Positions 50,089 through 58,265 of a stretch of DNA of 64,000 bases are shown piece by piece. The stretch comes from Clostridia bacterium (GTDB lineage: Bacteria; Bacillota; Clostridia; Lachnospirales; Lachnospiraceae). A program made the position numbers and the translations under genes. Position 1 is the first letter of the stretch. Each line of letters starts with the position of its first letter. Location of the stretch: assembly GCA_009929615.1 (NCBI GenBank), contig SAAB01000013.1:1-64000 (forward strand), in the 5' to 3' direction. Below the pieces are notes generated by a model. The model made no database searches. It saw only the letters and a program-made list of their open reading frames with translations, and was not told where the DNA came from.

Positions 50089-50646
50089 TTATGCACGAGA
50101 TAAGTAATCACCTGTACGTGTATCAATCTTAATAACATCATCAATCTCAACAAATAATGGTACATAAACTGTTGCTCCAGTTTCTACCACTGCTGGCTTT
50201 GTAGCACCTGTTGATGTATCACCTTTAAATCCTGGTTCAGTTTCAGTAATCTTAAGTTCAACAAATAATGGTGGTTCAATAGCGAACACTTCGTTATTAT
50301 GAGAAAGAATCTTAACCATCTCTTCTTCTTTAACAAATTTCAGTGTATCTCCAACCTGGTCTTCGCCTAAAGCAATCTGCTCAAAGGTTTCTGTATCCAT
50401 GAAATGGAATAAATCGCCATCACTGTAAAGATACTGCATTTCTTTTCTTTCAATATGTGCCTGTGGGCATTTTTCTGTAGGACGGAAAGTCTTTTCAACA
50501 ACACCGCCATTTTTAATATTTTTTAATTTCGTACGAACAAAAGCTGCACCTTTTCCCGGTTTTACATGCTGAAACTCGATAACCTGAAAAACATTTCCTT
50601 CATATTCAATGGTCAAGCCATTTCTAAAATCACCTGCTGATACCAT
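50089..50646 (-). CDS. efp: Translation elongation factor P
   Basis: 185 residues, full length with the three beta domains. EF-P rescues ribosomes stalled at polyproline. The modification loop reads [20 protein letters not shown] with Lys at about residue 32 at the tip. C-terminal [30 protein letters not shown] is the OB-fold signature. No modification enzyme is adjacent. It has its own promoter and terminator. Confidence 0.97.
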   Translation of the reverse strand: MVSAGDFRNGLTIEYEGNVFQVIEFQHVKPGKGAAFVRTKLKNIKNGGVVEKTFRPTEKCPQAHIERKEMQYLYSDGDLFHFMDTETFEQIALGEDQVGDTLKFVKEEEMVKILSHNNEVFAIEPPLFVELKITETEPGFKGDTSTGATKPAVVETGATVYVPLFVEIDDVIKIDTRTGDYLSRA

Positions 50647-50689
50647 GATTTGAATCCTCCTTAAATAAATTGCATAAATAACTTATTCT

Positions 50690-50718
50690 AGTATAAATAA
50701 ATTCCTGCGATTTTTCAA
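50690..50718 (-). promoter_or_regulatory. Predicted sigma-A promoter of efp
   Basis: TTGAAA, a 17-base spacer and TATACT on the minus strand, 44 bases before the start codon. The -35 box overlaps the end of yqeG. Confidence 0.65.
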
Positions 50719-51227
50719 CTGTTTTTTTCCTTTGCCCGTTTCTTTTTGTAAAAATATAAAACAATTTTCTCTATTTTTCGTTTAAGAACAATCTGAATCT
50801 CTTCTTTTGGATGAATTGGCTGAACAAGAATACTGTAAATTCCAGCAAGTCTTGCTCCCAGAATATCTGTAAAAAGCTGATCTCCAATAAAAAGACACTT
50901 TTCCGTTGGCACATCCATAAGAACCGCCGCCTTAAGATAATTCTCTGTGCTTGGTTTATGGGCATTGCAGATCGTGTAAGCATGAATATTTTTATTAAAC
51001 AGCTCCACTCTCTCACTCTTGTTATTGGAAATCAAAGCGTATTGAAAACCTATTTCTGACAACCTTTTAAAAAGGGACTCTGCTCTTTCGTCTGCAGGTG
51101 CACCATGAGGAACCAGTGTGTTATCAATATCAAAAATAATCCCTCTATACCCTTTTTTATATAACTTTTCAAAAGGTATTTTATAGGTGGATGCCACCCA
51201 GGCATCCGGATAAAGTTTTTCAAACAT
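50715..51227 (-). CDS. yqeG: YqeG family HAD IIIA-type phosphatase
   Basis: 170 residues. HAD motif I is in YRGIIFDIDNTLVPHGAP (about 28-45), motif II in YALISNNKSERVEL (about 75) and the second Asp in CLFIGDQLFTDILGARLAG (about 122). A basic tail KRKIEKIVLYFYKKKRAKEK ends the protein and may touch membrane or RNA. Homologues include mitochondrial PGP phosphatase Gep4, so a phosphatidylglycerophosphate phosphatase role is possible. It lies 17 bases after exonuclease III. Confidence 0.88.
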   Translation of the reverse strand: MFEKLYPDAWVASTYKIPFEKLYKKGYRGIIFDIDNTLVPHGAPADERAESLFKRLSEIGFQYALISNNKSERVELFNKNIHAYTICNAHKPSTENYLKAAVLMDVPTEKCLFIGDQLFTDILGARLAGIYSILVQPIHPKEEIQIVLKRKIEKIVLYFYKKKRAKEKNS

Positions 51228-51244
51228 CCAACGTTCCTCCTATA

Positions 51245-52000
51245 CTAAACTTCCAGTTCCAATTCCACAGGACAATGGTCGGAACCAAATACTTCCTGAT
51301 GAATGGATGCACTTTTTAACTGTTTTTCCAAGGATTTTGATGTGATAAAGTAGTCAATACGCCATCCCGCATTATTCTTTCTCGCATTAAAACGATAAGA
51401 CCACCAGGAATACTCGCCCACCTTATCCGGGTAAAAATATCGGAAAGTATCAATAAAACCTGCATTCAAAAGTTCTGTCATTTTTCCTCGCTCTTCATCA
51501 GAGAAGCCTGCATTTTTACGGTTCGTTTTTGGATTCTTTAAATCAATCTCCTCATGGGCAACATTCATATCACCACATGCCACTACAGGTTTCGATTTCT
51601 CCAGTTCTTTCAAATGGGCTCTGAAAGCATCTTCCCAGACCATTCGATATGGAAGACGTGCCAGACCATCCTTTGAATTCGGTGTATACACATTCACGAG
51701 GAAAAAGGTATCATATTCCAAAGTAATAACCCGGCCTTCTGTATCATGTTCCGGAATTCCCAGACCGTAAGTCACATTTATCGGCTTTACCCGTGTAAAT
51801 ACAGCCGTCCCTGAATAGCCCTTTTTCTCAGCATAATTCCAGTACTGCTCATACCCCGGCAAGTCCAGTTCAATCTGTCCTGCCTGTAATTTTGTTTCCT
51901 GAAGACAGAAAACATCGCTGTCCAGTTCCTTAAATATATCCAAAAAGCCTTTGCCAACAACGGCACGAAGACCATTTACATTCCAAGATATCAGTCTCAT
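51245..52000 (-). CDS. xth: Exodeoxyribonuclease III (AP endonuclease)
   Basis: 251 residues of the EEP nuclease family involved in base excision repair. Motifs: MRLISWNVNGLRAVVGKGFL, FCLQETKLQAGQIELDLPGY (metal-binding Glu), YGLGIPEHDTEGRVITLEY, VACGDMNVAHEEIDLKNPK, GWRIDYFITS and VFGSDHCPVELEL with the catalytic His. ATG at 52000 follows AAGGAG by six bases; longer in-frame starts overlap the DUF523 gene and lack a site. Confidence 0.95.
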   Translation of the reverse strand: MRLISWNVNGLRAVVGKGFLDIFKELDSDVFCLQETKLQAGQIELDLPGYEQYWNYAEKKGYSGTAVFTRVKPINVTYGLGIPEHDTEGRVITLEYDTFFLVNVYTPNSKDGLARLPYRMVWEDAFRAHLKELEKSKPVVACGDMNVAHEEIDLKNPKTNRKNAGFSDEERGKMTELLNAGFIDTFRYFYPDKVGEYSWWSYRFNARKNNAGWRIDYFITSKSLEKQLKSASIHQEVFGSDHCPVELELEV

Positions 52001-52020
52001 ATAATTCTCCTTTTTTCTCA

Positions 52021-52464
52021 TTATAGATGATTCTTTCCCTCGATGCAAGGAACATCCTCTGCATCCATCATGGAAACCCCCGCATCTGCCAAAGCCTTCG
52101 CAAATATGCCCATACCCGGTATAAGGGTTTTGGTAAAGGTTCCATCATAAATCTGTTTAACACCACAGGACGGACTTCGTGATTGGAGAACAGCTAAATC
52201 AGCCGATTCTTTTCTCACAATTTCCATGGCCTTTTCTACTCCACATCGGAAATCAGCATCGAAATTCTGGCCATCTTCACTTCGAATAACCCCTTTAACC
52301 ATCTCAACACTTTTCCGGGGTGCGCCAAGACCTGATAACATTTCCGGACATATCTCTATAACATCTTTGCCCTTTAAAAATTCAAGAACCTTTTCATTTC
52401 TATTATTGCCGCCATTATATTTGCAATTGCGCCCTGTTAAGCAGGCACTTACCAGTACCTTCAT
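52021..52464 (-). CDS. DUF523 family protein
   Basis: 147 residues, a typical length. The family hallmarks are VLVSACLTGRNCKYNGGNNR at the start, VIEICPEMLSGLGAPRKSVE near 35 and LAVLQSRSPSCGVKQIYDGT near 92, with cysteines that could bind a metal. The biochemical function is unknown. It overlaps the end of the aminotransferase gene by four bases (ATGA). ATG at 52464 has AGGGAG eight bases upstream. Confidence 0.88.
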   Translation of the reverse strand: MKVLVSACLTGRNCKYNGGNNRNEKVLEFLKGKDVIEICPEMLSGLGAPRKSVEMVKGVIRSEDGQNFDADFRCGVEKAMEIVRKESADLAVLQSRSPSCGVKQIYDGTFTKTLIPGMGIFAKALADAGVSMMDAEDVPCIEGKNHL

Positions 52465-53465
52465 CGCATCCACTCCCTAATCGCCTCGAGCAGTTTATCA
52501 TTCTCTGAATGCCTGTTAATTCCAATCCGGTAAAAATGCTCATCCAAATTCTCATAATCACCACAGCCGCGAATCATAATTCCTGATTTTTCTAAATAGT
52601 TCCCCAGTTCTTCCCTATCCTGACGGGTGTTCTGAAAGAGCAGAAAATTAGCCTGCCCGGGAATCACACGAAATCCCATAGATGTCAATTTCCTGTTCAG
52701 CCACTCCCGTTCTTCGGAGATATAATCCACAACCTTCGCAACATAATCCTTAGACTTCAGCGCTTCCAAACCTGCTGCCTCTGCCACACAATTGACATTC
52801 CAGTCACAGCCAAAGTGGTCTACTCTGTCCGCCAGGCCTTCTTCACCACACATAAGGTATCCCAGACGCAGTCCCGCAATACCAAACATCTTGGTAAAGG
52901 ATTTAATAATCACAAGTTCTTTATGATTCCTAAGTCTATCCGTAACTGACCATTTATCGCCATCTTTGATAAATTCCAGAAAACATTCATCTACTACAAG
53001 ACGGGCATTCATATTCTCACAGCATTCCAAAACTTTTTCTACAAATGCCTTTGACATCAAAAGTCCTGTTGGATTATTGGGATTACATAGAAAAACCATA
53101 TCTGTATCCGGATGAATCTGCTCCAGAATATTCTCTTTTACCTGAAAATCATCATGATTGATTCGATAATAATCAATATCCGCCTCAACACACTTTAGTG
53201 CTGCCTCATATTCCCCAAAGGTCGGTGCAAGAACCAGTGCATGTTGTGGGCGAAGTGCGAAAACAAGACGAAATATAACATCGGTTGCACCGTTTCCCAC
53301 ACATATTTGAGATTCATCCAAATGATGTTCTCCTGCCAGTGCCTTTTTGAGACGCTCTTTGCTATAGTCAGGGTAGCATCCTGCCATATCCAGACTGTCC
53401 CGCATCGCTTTTTGTATATTCTCCGGAATTCCCAAGGGTGTAACGTTTACTGAAAAATCTATCAT
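52461..53465 (-). CDS. Class I/II aminotransferase, CobD/HisC-like
   Basis: 334 residues of the PLP fold I. Signature blocks: IDFSVNVTPLGIPENIQKAM (as in threonine-phosphate decarboxylase CobD and histidinol-phosphate aminotransferase HisC), LCNPNNPTGLL near 130, RLVVDECFLEFIKDGD near 158 and the PLP lysine in VIIKSFTKMFGIAGLRLGYL near 190. The start and the GVEPTxFxxYxx-like region fit CobD best, which makes aminopropanol phosphate for cobalamin. However, aroD is three bases upstream, so an aromatic or histidinol-phosphate aminotransferase is also possible. Confidence 0.85.
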   Translation of the reverse strand: MIDFSVNVTPLGIPENIQKAMRDSLDMAGCYPDYSKERLKKALAGEHHLDESQICVGNGATDVIFRLVFALRPQHALVLAPTFGEYEAALKCVEADIDYYRINHDDFQVKENILEQIHPDTDMVFLCNPNNPTGLLMSKAFVEKVLECCENMNARLVVDECFLEFIKDGDKWSVTDRLRNHKELVIIKSFTKMFGIAGLRLGYLMCGEEGLADRVDHFGCDWNVNCVAEAAGLEALKSKDYVAKVVDYISEEREWLNRKLTSMGFRVIPGQANFLLFQNTRQDREELGNYLEKSGIMIRGCGDYENLDEHFYRIGINRHSENDKLLEAIREWMR

Positions 53466-53468
53466 ATC

Positions 53469-54233
53469 TCACTCCATATTTTCATGAATCGCATCCAATA
53501 CCAGTTTCAATTGTTTTGCAGGCATCTGACCCGGGGCAGAAACTTTCTCCCCGGCTCCGAAGGTCATAGCCGAACCAAAGGTTTCTCCTGACAAACGGCT
53601 GATTAACCCTAAAGGCCCCATGGACATTGTCACCAGTGGCTTTTCCGTATAAAGTCTTTCCATCTCTTCGGTTGCCCCAAGAAGTTCCAAAACATCCGAT
53701 TTCTTTTTTGGCATCACTGCAATTTTCAAAATATCTGCATCCATCTCATCCATCAAAATCAAACGACGTATAATCTCATCCTTATCCGGCGTTTTAATAA
53801 AATCATGATTCGATGCAATAACCGTTTTTTCGTATCTATGAGCCACATCAATAATACTTTTTTTAACCTTCTTATCCATAAAGAGTTCCACATCCACTGC
53901 ATCTGCATATCCGGATTCACAGGCTGCCAAATTCATAGCAAAATACTGTTCCGGACGTACCGCCTTCTCGCCCCCCTCCTGAATCGAGCGAAAAGTAAAC
54001 AGAATCGGTTTTTCTCCCAAAATACCTCGTAAAGCTTCTAATATCTTTTGCAGGCTGGCCACATCAAAAATATCATCATACCAGTCTGCCCGCCATTCAA
54101 CAACATCTGCCGGAAGTTCATGAATCTTTTCCGCCTCACCTAAAATCTCTTCTTGGTTTTTTCCACAAATCGGAACACATATCTTTGGCCGGCCTTCGCC
54201 AATGATTAAATCTCTAATATATATTTTATTCAT
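53469..54233 (-). CDS. aroD: 3-dehydroquinate dehydratase, type I
   Basis: 254 residues, normal for the Schiff-base type I enzyme, third step of the shikimate pathway. Substrate contact in ADVVEWRADWYDD near 40 and ILFTFRSIQEGG near 78; the catalytic His is in VIASNHDFIKTPDKDEI near 143 and the Schiff-base Lys in ADILKIAVMPKKKSDVL near 170. QMPAKQLK near the end is conserved. It is divergent from aroE with overlapping promoters, and is the first gene of a five-gene operon reaching yqeG. Confidence 0.96.
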   Translation of the reverse strand: MNKIYIRDLIIGEGRPKICVPICGKNQEEILGEAEKIHELPADVVEWRADWYDDIFDVASLQKILEALRGILGEKPILFTFRSIQEGGEKAVRPEQYFAMNLAACESGYADAVDVELFMDKKVKKSIIDVAHRYEKTVIASNHDFIKTPDKDEIIRRLILMDEMDADILKIAVMPKKKSDVLELLGATEEMERLYTEKPLVTMSMGPLGLISRLSGETFGSAMTFGAGEKVSAPGQMPAKQLKLVLDAIHENME

Positions 54234-54254
54234 AAACGACCTCTTTCCTTTAAA

Positions 54255-54283
54255 TTGACATTCAACTGTTTTTATTTTAATAT
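54255..54283 (+). promoter_or_regulatory. Predicted sigma-A promoter of aroE
   Basis: TTGACA, a 17-base spacer and TAATAT, 44 bases before the aroE start. The -10 box (54278-54283) is shared in part with the divergent aroD promoter. Confidence 0.65.
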
Positions 54284-54302
54284 TAATTCAATGCAATGGC
54301 AA
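54274..54302 (-). promoter_or_regulatory. Predicted sigma-A promoter of the aroD operon
   Basis: TTGCCA, a 17-base spacer and TAAAAT on the minus strand. The -10 box (54274-54279) overlaps the -10 box of the opposing aroE promoter. Confidence 0.5.
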
Positions 54303-54326
54303 GCTTTTAGATAAAGGAGAACAATT

Positions 54327-55196
54327 ATGGAATCAAGAATTACCGGACATACCGTCCTTACCGGACTTTTAGGAAGCCCTGTCGCTCACAGCATTTCCCC
54401 TATGATGCACAATGAATCTTTCCGCCAGCTTGGCTTAGACTATGCCTACCTGGCTTTTAATGTCGGAACTGATAATTTAAAAACAGCCGTTGATGGTTTA
54501 AAAGCCCTAGGTGTCCGTGGTTTCAATATCACCATGCCGGATAAAAATCTTATGGCCGAATACTGCGACCATCTTTCCCCAGCATCCGAAATCATCGGTG
54601 CTGTCAATACCGTTGTCAACGACAATGGCATTCTTACCGGTCACACAACCGATGGCATCGGCTACATGCAGGCAGCCAAAGATGCCGGTTTTGACCTTCC
54701 CGGAAAAACAATGACGCTTCTCGGCGGCGGCGGTGCTGCCACAGCCATCTGTGTTCAGGCGGCTTTAGATGGCTTAAAAGAAATTCATGTTTTTAATATG
54801 AAAGACCAGTTCTTTCCACGACTTCAGGCCCTCGTAGACCGTATTAATGAGCGGACCGACTGTAAAGTCACTCTGGATGATTTGGCCGATGAAACTGCTC
54901 TAAAGAAATCTATAGAGGCCAGCCATATTTTAACGAACGGAACCTCTGTCGGCATGAGTCCGAACGTTGATGGATGCCTTATCCAGGACATGTCCGTCTT
55001 CCGCCCAGACTTAATTGTTTCGGATGTTATCTATAACCCGGAAGAAACAAAGCTTCTCCGACTGGCTAAAGAACATGGCTGCCAGACTTTCAACGGTCTT
55101 TATATGCTCATGTACCAGGGTGCTGCCTCTTTTACCCTTTGGACGGGCAAAGAGATGCCCGTAGATATTATTAAAGAAAAATACTTCACCCGATAA
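54327..55196 (+). CDS. aroE: Shikimate dehydrogenase
   Basis: 289 residues. It reduces 3-dehydroshikimate with NADPH. Shikimate-binding GLLGSPVAHSISPMMHNESF at residues 13-32, the catalytic Lys in GFNITMPDKNLMAEYCDHLS (about 70), NTVVNDNGILTGHTTDGIGY (about 92, with the conserved Asp), the nucleotide loop TLLGGGGAATAICVQAAL near 131, and MLMYQGAASFTLWTG near the C-terminus. RBS AAGGAG precedes ATG at 54327. The length is slightly above E. coli AroE and resembles clostridial and YdiB-type enzymes. Confidence 0.95.
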   Translation: MESRITGHTVLTGLLGSPVAHSISPMMHNESFRQLGLDYAYLAFNVGTDNLKTAVDGLKALGVRGFNITMPDKNLMAEYCDHLSPASEIIGAVNTVVNDNGILTGHTTDGIGYMQAAKDAGFDLPGKTMTLLGGGGAATAICVQAALDGLKEIHVFNMKDQFFPRLQALVDRINERTDCKVTLDDLADETALKKSIEASHILTNGTSVGMSPNVDGCLIQDMSVFRPDLIVSDVIYNPEETKLLRLAKEHGCQTFNGLYMLMYQGAASFTLWTGKEMPVDIIKEKYFTR

Positions 55197-55206
55197 TTCC
55201 AGAAAA

Positions 55207-55262
55207 TGAAAAAAGCTGATACTTTGGAGTCCCTTTGTGACTCTTCCGTATCAGCTTTTTTA
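55207..55262. terminator. Bidirectional terminator between aroE and aroK
   Basis: AAAAAGCTGATAC (55210-55222) pairs with GTATCAGCTTTTT (55248-55260), with an inner GAGTC/GACTC stem. T run on both sides. Confidence 0.85.
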
Positions 55263-55266
55263 TCTT

Positions 55267-55779
55267 TTACTTTTCCATCTTTCTTACGATCTCATCACAG
55301 ATATCCTCCGGCCTACGCTTATCCGTCGCCACGGAAAAATCCGATGCCGCCTTATACTTAGGACTTCTCTTTTCTAACAAGTCTCCGATAAAACCCGTAT
55401 TCTTATTTCCACGAAGCAGCGGGCGGCTGTCATCATTCTTCACCCGCTCCAATATGGTTTCCGGTTCAGCCGTAAGCCACACCACTGTTCCGGCCTCTTT
55501 CATAATAGCCGCATTGGTATCTCTCAGTGCCATGCCGCCGCCACAGGAAACAATCAAATTATGCTCCAATTTAAGATTCCTTAAAAGTTCTGTTTCCATA
55601 TTTCTAAAGGCATCTTCCCCCTTCCGGGCAAAAATATCGGAAATGCTCATACCTTCCTGTTCTTCAATCATCTTGTCCGTATCCACTTCTTTCATTCCCA
55701 GCTTTGATTTTAAACAAGTGGAAACTGTGGACTTTCCGGTGCCCATAAATCCGATGAGCAATATATTATCTTTTTGCAT
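55267..55779 (-). CDS. aroK: Shikimate kinase
   Basis: 170 residues. P-loop ILLIGFMGTGKSTVSTCLKS at residues 6-25; shikimate-binding Asp and Arg in EVDTDKMIEEQEG near 33 and FRNMETELLRNL near 58; VSCGGGMALRDTN near 78 and the lid Arg in NDDSRPLLRGN near 118. It phosphorylates shikimate with ATP. It faces aroE across a shared terminator and lies after the acyl-CoA dehydrogenase gene, 96 bases away. Confidence 0.95.
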   Translation of the reverse strand: MQKDNILLIGFMGTGKSTVSTCLKSKLGMKEVDTDKMIEEQEGMSISDIFARKGEDAFRNMETELLRNLKLEHNLIVSCGGGMALRDTNAAIMKEAGTVVWLTAEPETILERVKNDDSRPLLRGNKNTGFIGDLLEKRSPKYKAASDFSVATDKRRPEDICDEIVRKMEK

Positions 55780-55875
55780 ATTTGCCGCCCTCGCACAATC
55801 TTTTCATCATTTGTCCCCTATTATAACATAAGACCGGCAAAATGCCAGTCCCATGTTTCTATCCAAGATTGAATT

Positions 55876-57021
55876 TTATTTACCATCAATAACCGCTCTG
55901 GAGATAACCATCTTCTGTACTTCGGAAGTTCCTTCATACAATGGAATAATTCGAGCGTCACGATACATTCTCTCAATAGCATAATCCTTCATATAACCAT
56001 AACCGCCGTGAATCTGCAGAGATTTGTGTGTGACATAAACAGCATTTTCGGAAGCATAATATTTAGCCATTGCTGCAAGCTTACCGATATTTTCTCCGTG
56101 CTGACGAAGGTCAGCTGCATTTAAAGTCAGCATTTTGGCTGCCTCTGTACGAGTTGCCATATCAGCCAGATACCACTGAAGGCCCTGATTAGCACTGATT
56201 GGTTTACCAAACTGTACACGATGTTTTGCATAATCTACAGCTGCTGCCAATGCACCTTCCGCAACGCCGACACCCTGGGAGGCCATACCGATACGACCGC
56301 CATCGAGACCAGCCATGGCAATCATAAATCCTTTACCTTCTTTGCCAAGGAGCTGGGTTTTAGGAACACGGCAGTCATCAAAAATCAATTCAGAAACAGG
56401 TGCCGCACGAAGTCCCATCTTATCTTCAACTTTTCCAATCGTAAATCCTTTTGTTTCACGGTCTACAATAATTGCAGACATGCCCTTTGTCTTCTTCTCC
56501 GGATCCGTAAGTGCAATCAGAATAACATAATCACCTTCATCTTCACCCATATTACTAATGAAGCATTTAGAACCATTAATAACATATTCATCACCATCAG
56601 CCACCGCCTTTGTACGGGCTGCTGCTGCATCCGAACCCGCATTTGGCTCTGTCAATGCAAATGCGCCGACTGCGCCATTACATGCCATCGTCAGATATTT
56701 CTTTTTCTGTTCTTCTGTACCATTTTTTAAAATAATATCATTTGATAATGTATGTACAGCAATTAACTCAGCTGCACTGGCATCCACTTTAGCAATTTCC
56801 ATAATAACCAAAGCTTTTGTCACTTCATCAATACCAGCTCCGCCATACTCTGCCGGCACATTCATTCCTAAAAAACCAACATCTGCAATCTTCTGTACAA
56901 GTCCTGGTGCAAAATGAGAATTCTTATCCATCTCATCTGCAACGGGTGCCAATTCCTTCTCTGCAAATGTTTTTGCCAACTGGATAATCATTTCCTGTTC
57001 TTTGTTTAAAATAAAGCTCAT
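55876..57021 (-). CDS. Acyl-CoA dehydrogenase (butyryl-CoA dehydrogenase-like)
   Basis: 381 residues, the size of bacterial short-chain acyl-CoA dehydrogenases. FAD and substrate motifs: AFALTEPNAGSDAAAARTKA (about 123), YVINGSKCFISNMGEDEGDY (about 150), LQIHGGYGYMKDYAIERMYR (about 333) and the catalytic Glu in IIPLYEGTSEVQKMVISRAV (about 367). Unlike the usual butyrate cluster it stands alone, without etfA, etfB, crt, hbd or thl. It is preceded by a sigma-54 promoter at 57075-57091 and by a sigma-54 activator gene, so it is probably induced by a specific signal. Substrate chain length is uncertain. Confidence 0.93.
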   Translation of the reverse strand: MSFILNKEQEMIIQLAKTFAEKELAPVADEMDKNSHFAPGLVQKIADVGFLGMNVPAEYGGAGIDEVTKALVIMEIAKVDASAAELIAVHTLSNDIILKNGTEEQKKKYLTMACNGAVGAFALTEPNAGSDAAAARTKAVADGDEYVINGSKCFISNMGEDEGDYVILIALTDPEKKTKGMSAIIVDRETKGFTIGKVEDKMGLRAAPVSELIFDDCRVPKTQLLGKEGKGFMIAMAGLDGGRIGMASQGVGVAEGALAAAVDYAKHRVQFGKPISANQGLQWYLADMATRTEAAKMLTLNAADLRQHGENIGKLAAMAKYYASENAVYVTHKSLQIHGGYGYMKDYAIERMYRDARIIPLYEGTSEVQKMVISRAVIDGK

Positions 57022-57074
57022 GAACCTTACCTCCTATAGTAGAAATATCCTTTTTAGTATTCATTTAGTATAAG

Positions 57075-57091
57075 AGCATTTTCCATGCCAA
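57075..57091 (-). promoter_or_regulatory. Sigma-54 (-24/-12) promoter of the acyl-CoA dehydrogenase gene
   Basis: The minus strand reads TTGGCATGGAAAATGCT, matching the YTGGCACGRNNNTTGCW consensus at all but two positions, with the critical GG at -24 and GC at -12 correctly spaced. Transcription would start about 43 bases before the ATG at 57021. The neighbouring gene at 57198 encodes a sigma-54 activator. Confidence 0.75.
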
Positions 57092-57130
57092 CTTTTCGTT
57101 TGCCCAAAAGTTCTTGTTTTAAGCCTTTTT

Positions 57131-57137
57131 TTCGACA
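57131..57137 (-). promoter_or_regulatory. Spo0A-box-like heptamer upstream of the acyl-CoA dehydrogenase gene
   Basis: TGTCGAA on the minus strand is the Bacillus Spo0A box. It lies about 110 bases before the start codon, beyond the sigma-54 promoter. A seven-base match is weak evidence alone. Confidence 0.25.
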
Positions 57138-57151
57138 AATTTATAACAATA

Positions 57152-57187
57152 AAAAAGAAAAGTGATGCACCTACACATCACTTTTCC
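57152..57187 (-). terminator. Terminator of the sigma-54 activator gene
   Basis: GAAAAGTGATG and CATCACTTTTC form a perfect 11-base-pair stem, followed on the minus strand by TTTTTTATTG. Confidence 0.85.
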
Positions 57188-57197
57188 CAGTTGAATT

Positions 57198-58199
57198 CTA
57201 GTTTTTTCTTATATTTACAGCCTTTTCTTCCTGATGCTCATTTGCATCATCCAAATGATACTGATGCAGCTTTCTGGAAATTGTAGACTGATTCACGCCC
57301 AGGGCCTCTGCCATTTTTCGTGTACTTCCAAACTGATTTCTCGTATTCTCCAGTAACTGCATCTCCATCTGACTCAAAGCCTCTTTATATGGAATAATCC
57401 CCTTAACTGTTACCTCACCGCTCAGCATAACACCTTTGCAATACCGGTCCTGAAGATGTTTTGCACGCATCACCGGGTCATGTTCTAAAACAACAATATT
57501 TTCAACCAGATTTTCCAGTTCGCGGATATTTCCCGGCCAGTCCAAATGGGCAAGGGTCTGGGCCGCCTTCACGGTCAGCCCTTTGTTTTTATTATATTTT
57601 TTATTAAACTTATCCAAAAAATGATAACATAAAGGAATGATATCCTCCTGCCGTTCTCTCAAAGGCGGAATTGCCAGCTGAATAACATTGAGCCGGTAAA
57701 ATAAATCCCGACGGAATTTTCCCTGCTCAACCATTTCTTCCAGATTTTGGTTCGTGGCCGAAATAATACGTACATCTACCGGAATGTTCTGGGAACCGCC
57801 AACATGAAATATCTCCTTTTTCTGAATGACACGTAAAAGTTTTACCTGCATCTCCAGGCTCATCTCACTGATTTCATCCAAAAATAGCGTCCCATGATTG
57901 GCCATTTCAAACAGGCCGGCTTTTCCTTTTTTGCGTGCACCGGTAAAGGCTCCGTCTTCATAGCCAAAAAGTTCAGACTCAAAGAGATTCTCAGGAATTG
58001 CACCGCAGTTAATCTTAACAATCGGCTGATTCTTGCGGTGGCTGGTCTGACAAATATATTTAAAAATAACTTCTTTACCCGTTCCCGACTCTCCTGTAAT
58101 CATTACCGAGGAATCCGCATCTCGAATATATTCTATCGTCTGGAGAATCTTCTTCATCTGTGGACTTTCTGCAATAATGTTTTTTGATATATCTTCCAT
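57198..58199 (-). CDS. Sigma-54-dependent transcriptional activator without sensor domain
   Basis: 333 residues. The AAA+ domain occupies about 1-245: Walker A in MITGESGTGKEVIFKYICQT (about 34-53), the sigma-54 contact loop GYEDGAFTGARKKGKAGLFE near 88, Walker B in HGTLFLDEISEMSLEMQVKL near 112 and the sensor-type RDLFYRLNVIQLAIPPLRER near 180. The C-terminal Fis/TyrR-like helix-turn-helix is in RKMAEALGVNQSTISRKLHQ near 300. No receiver, PAS, GAF or ACT domain precedes it, so it must be controlled by a separate partner or by abundance. It is upstream of the sigma-54-promoted acyl-CoA dehydrogenase gene. Confidence 0.94.
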   Translation of the reverse strand: MEDISKNIIAESPQMKKILQTIEYIRDADSSVMITGESGTGKEVIFKYICQTSHRKNQPIVKINCGAIPENLFESELFGYEDGAFTGARKKGKAGLFEMANHGTLFLDEISEMSLEMQVKLLRVIQKKEIFHVGGSQNIPVDVRIISATNQNLEEMVEQGKFRRDLFYRLNVIQLAIPPLRERQEDIIPLCYHFLDKFNKKYNKNKGLTVKAAQTLAHLDWPGNIRELENLVENIVVLEHDPVMRAKHLQDRYCKGVMLSGEVTVKGIIPYKEALSQMEMQLLENTRNQFGSTRKMAEALGVNQSTISRKLHQYHLDDANEHQEEKAVNIRKN

Positions 58200-58225
58200 A
58201 ACTTTTCCTCCCGAATGAATAATAG

Positions 58226-58261
58226 AAAAGAGACCAGTAGTATCTACCGGCCTCGGTCTTA
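58226..58261 (-). terminator. Terminator of the acetylglutamate-kinase-like gene
   Basis: On the minus strand AGACC, a bulge, and CCGGTAG pair with CTACTGG and GGTCT, ending in CTTTTC. It separates the two adjacent genes. Confidence 0.65.
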
Positions 58262-58265
58262 GTCC

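Noticed and set aside
57090-57112. AACTTTT/AAAAGTT inverted repeat as the activator's upstream site
   Set aside because: It touches the -24 box, too close for a sigma-54 activator site, and the arms are only seven AT-rich bases.
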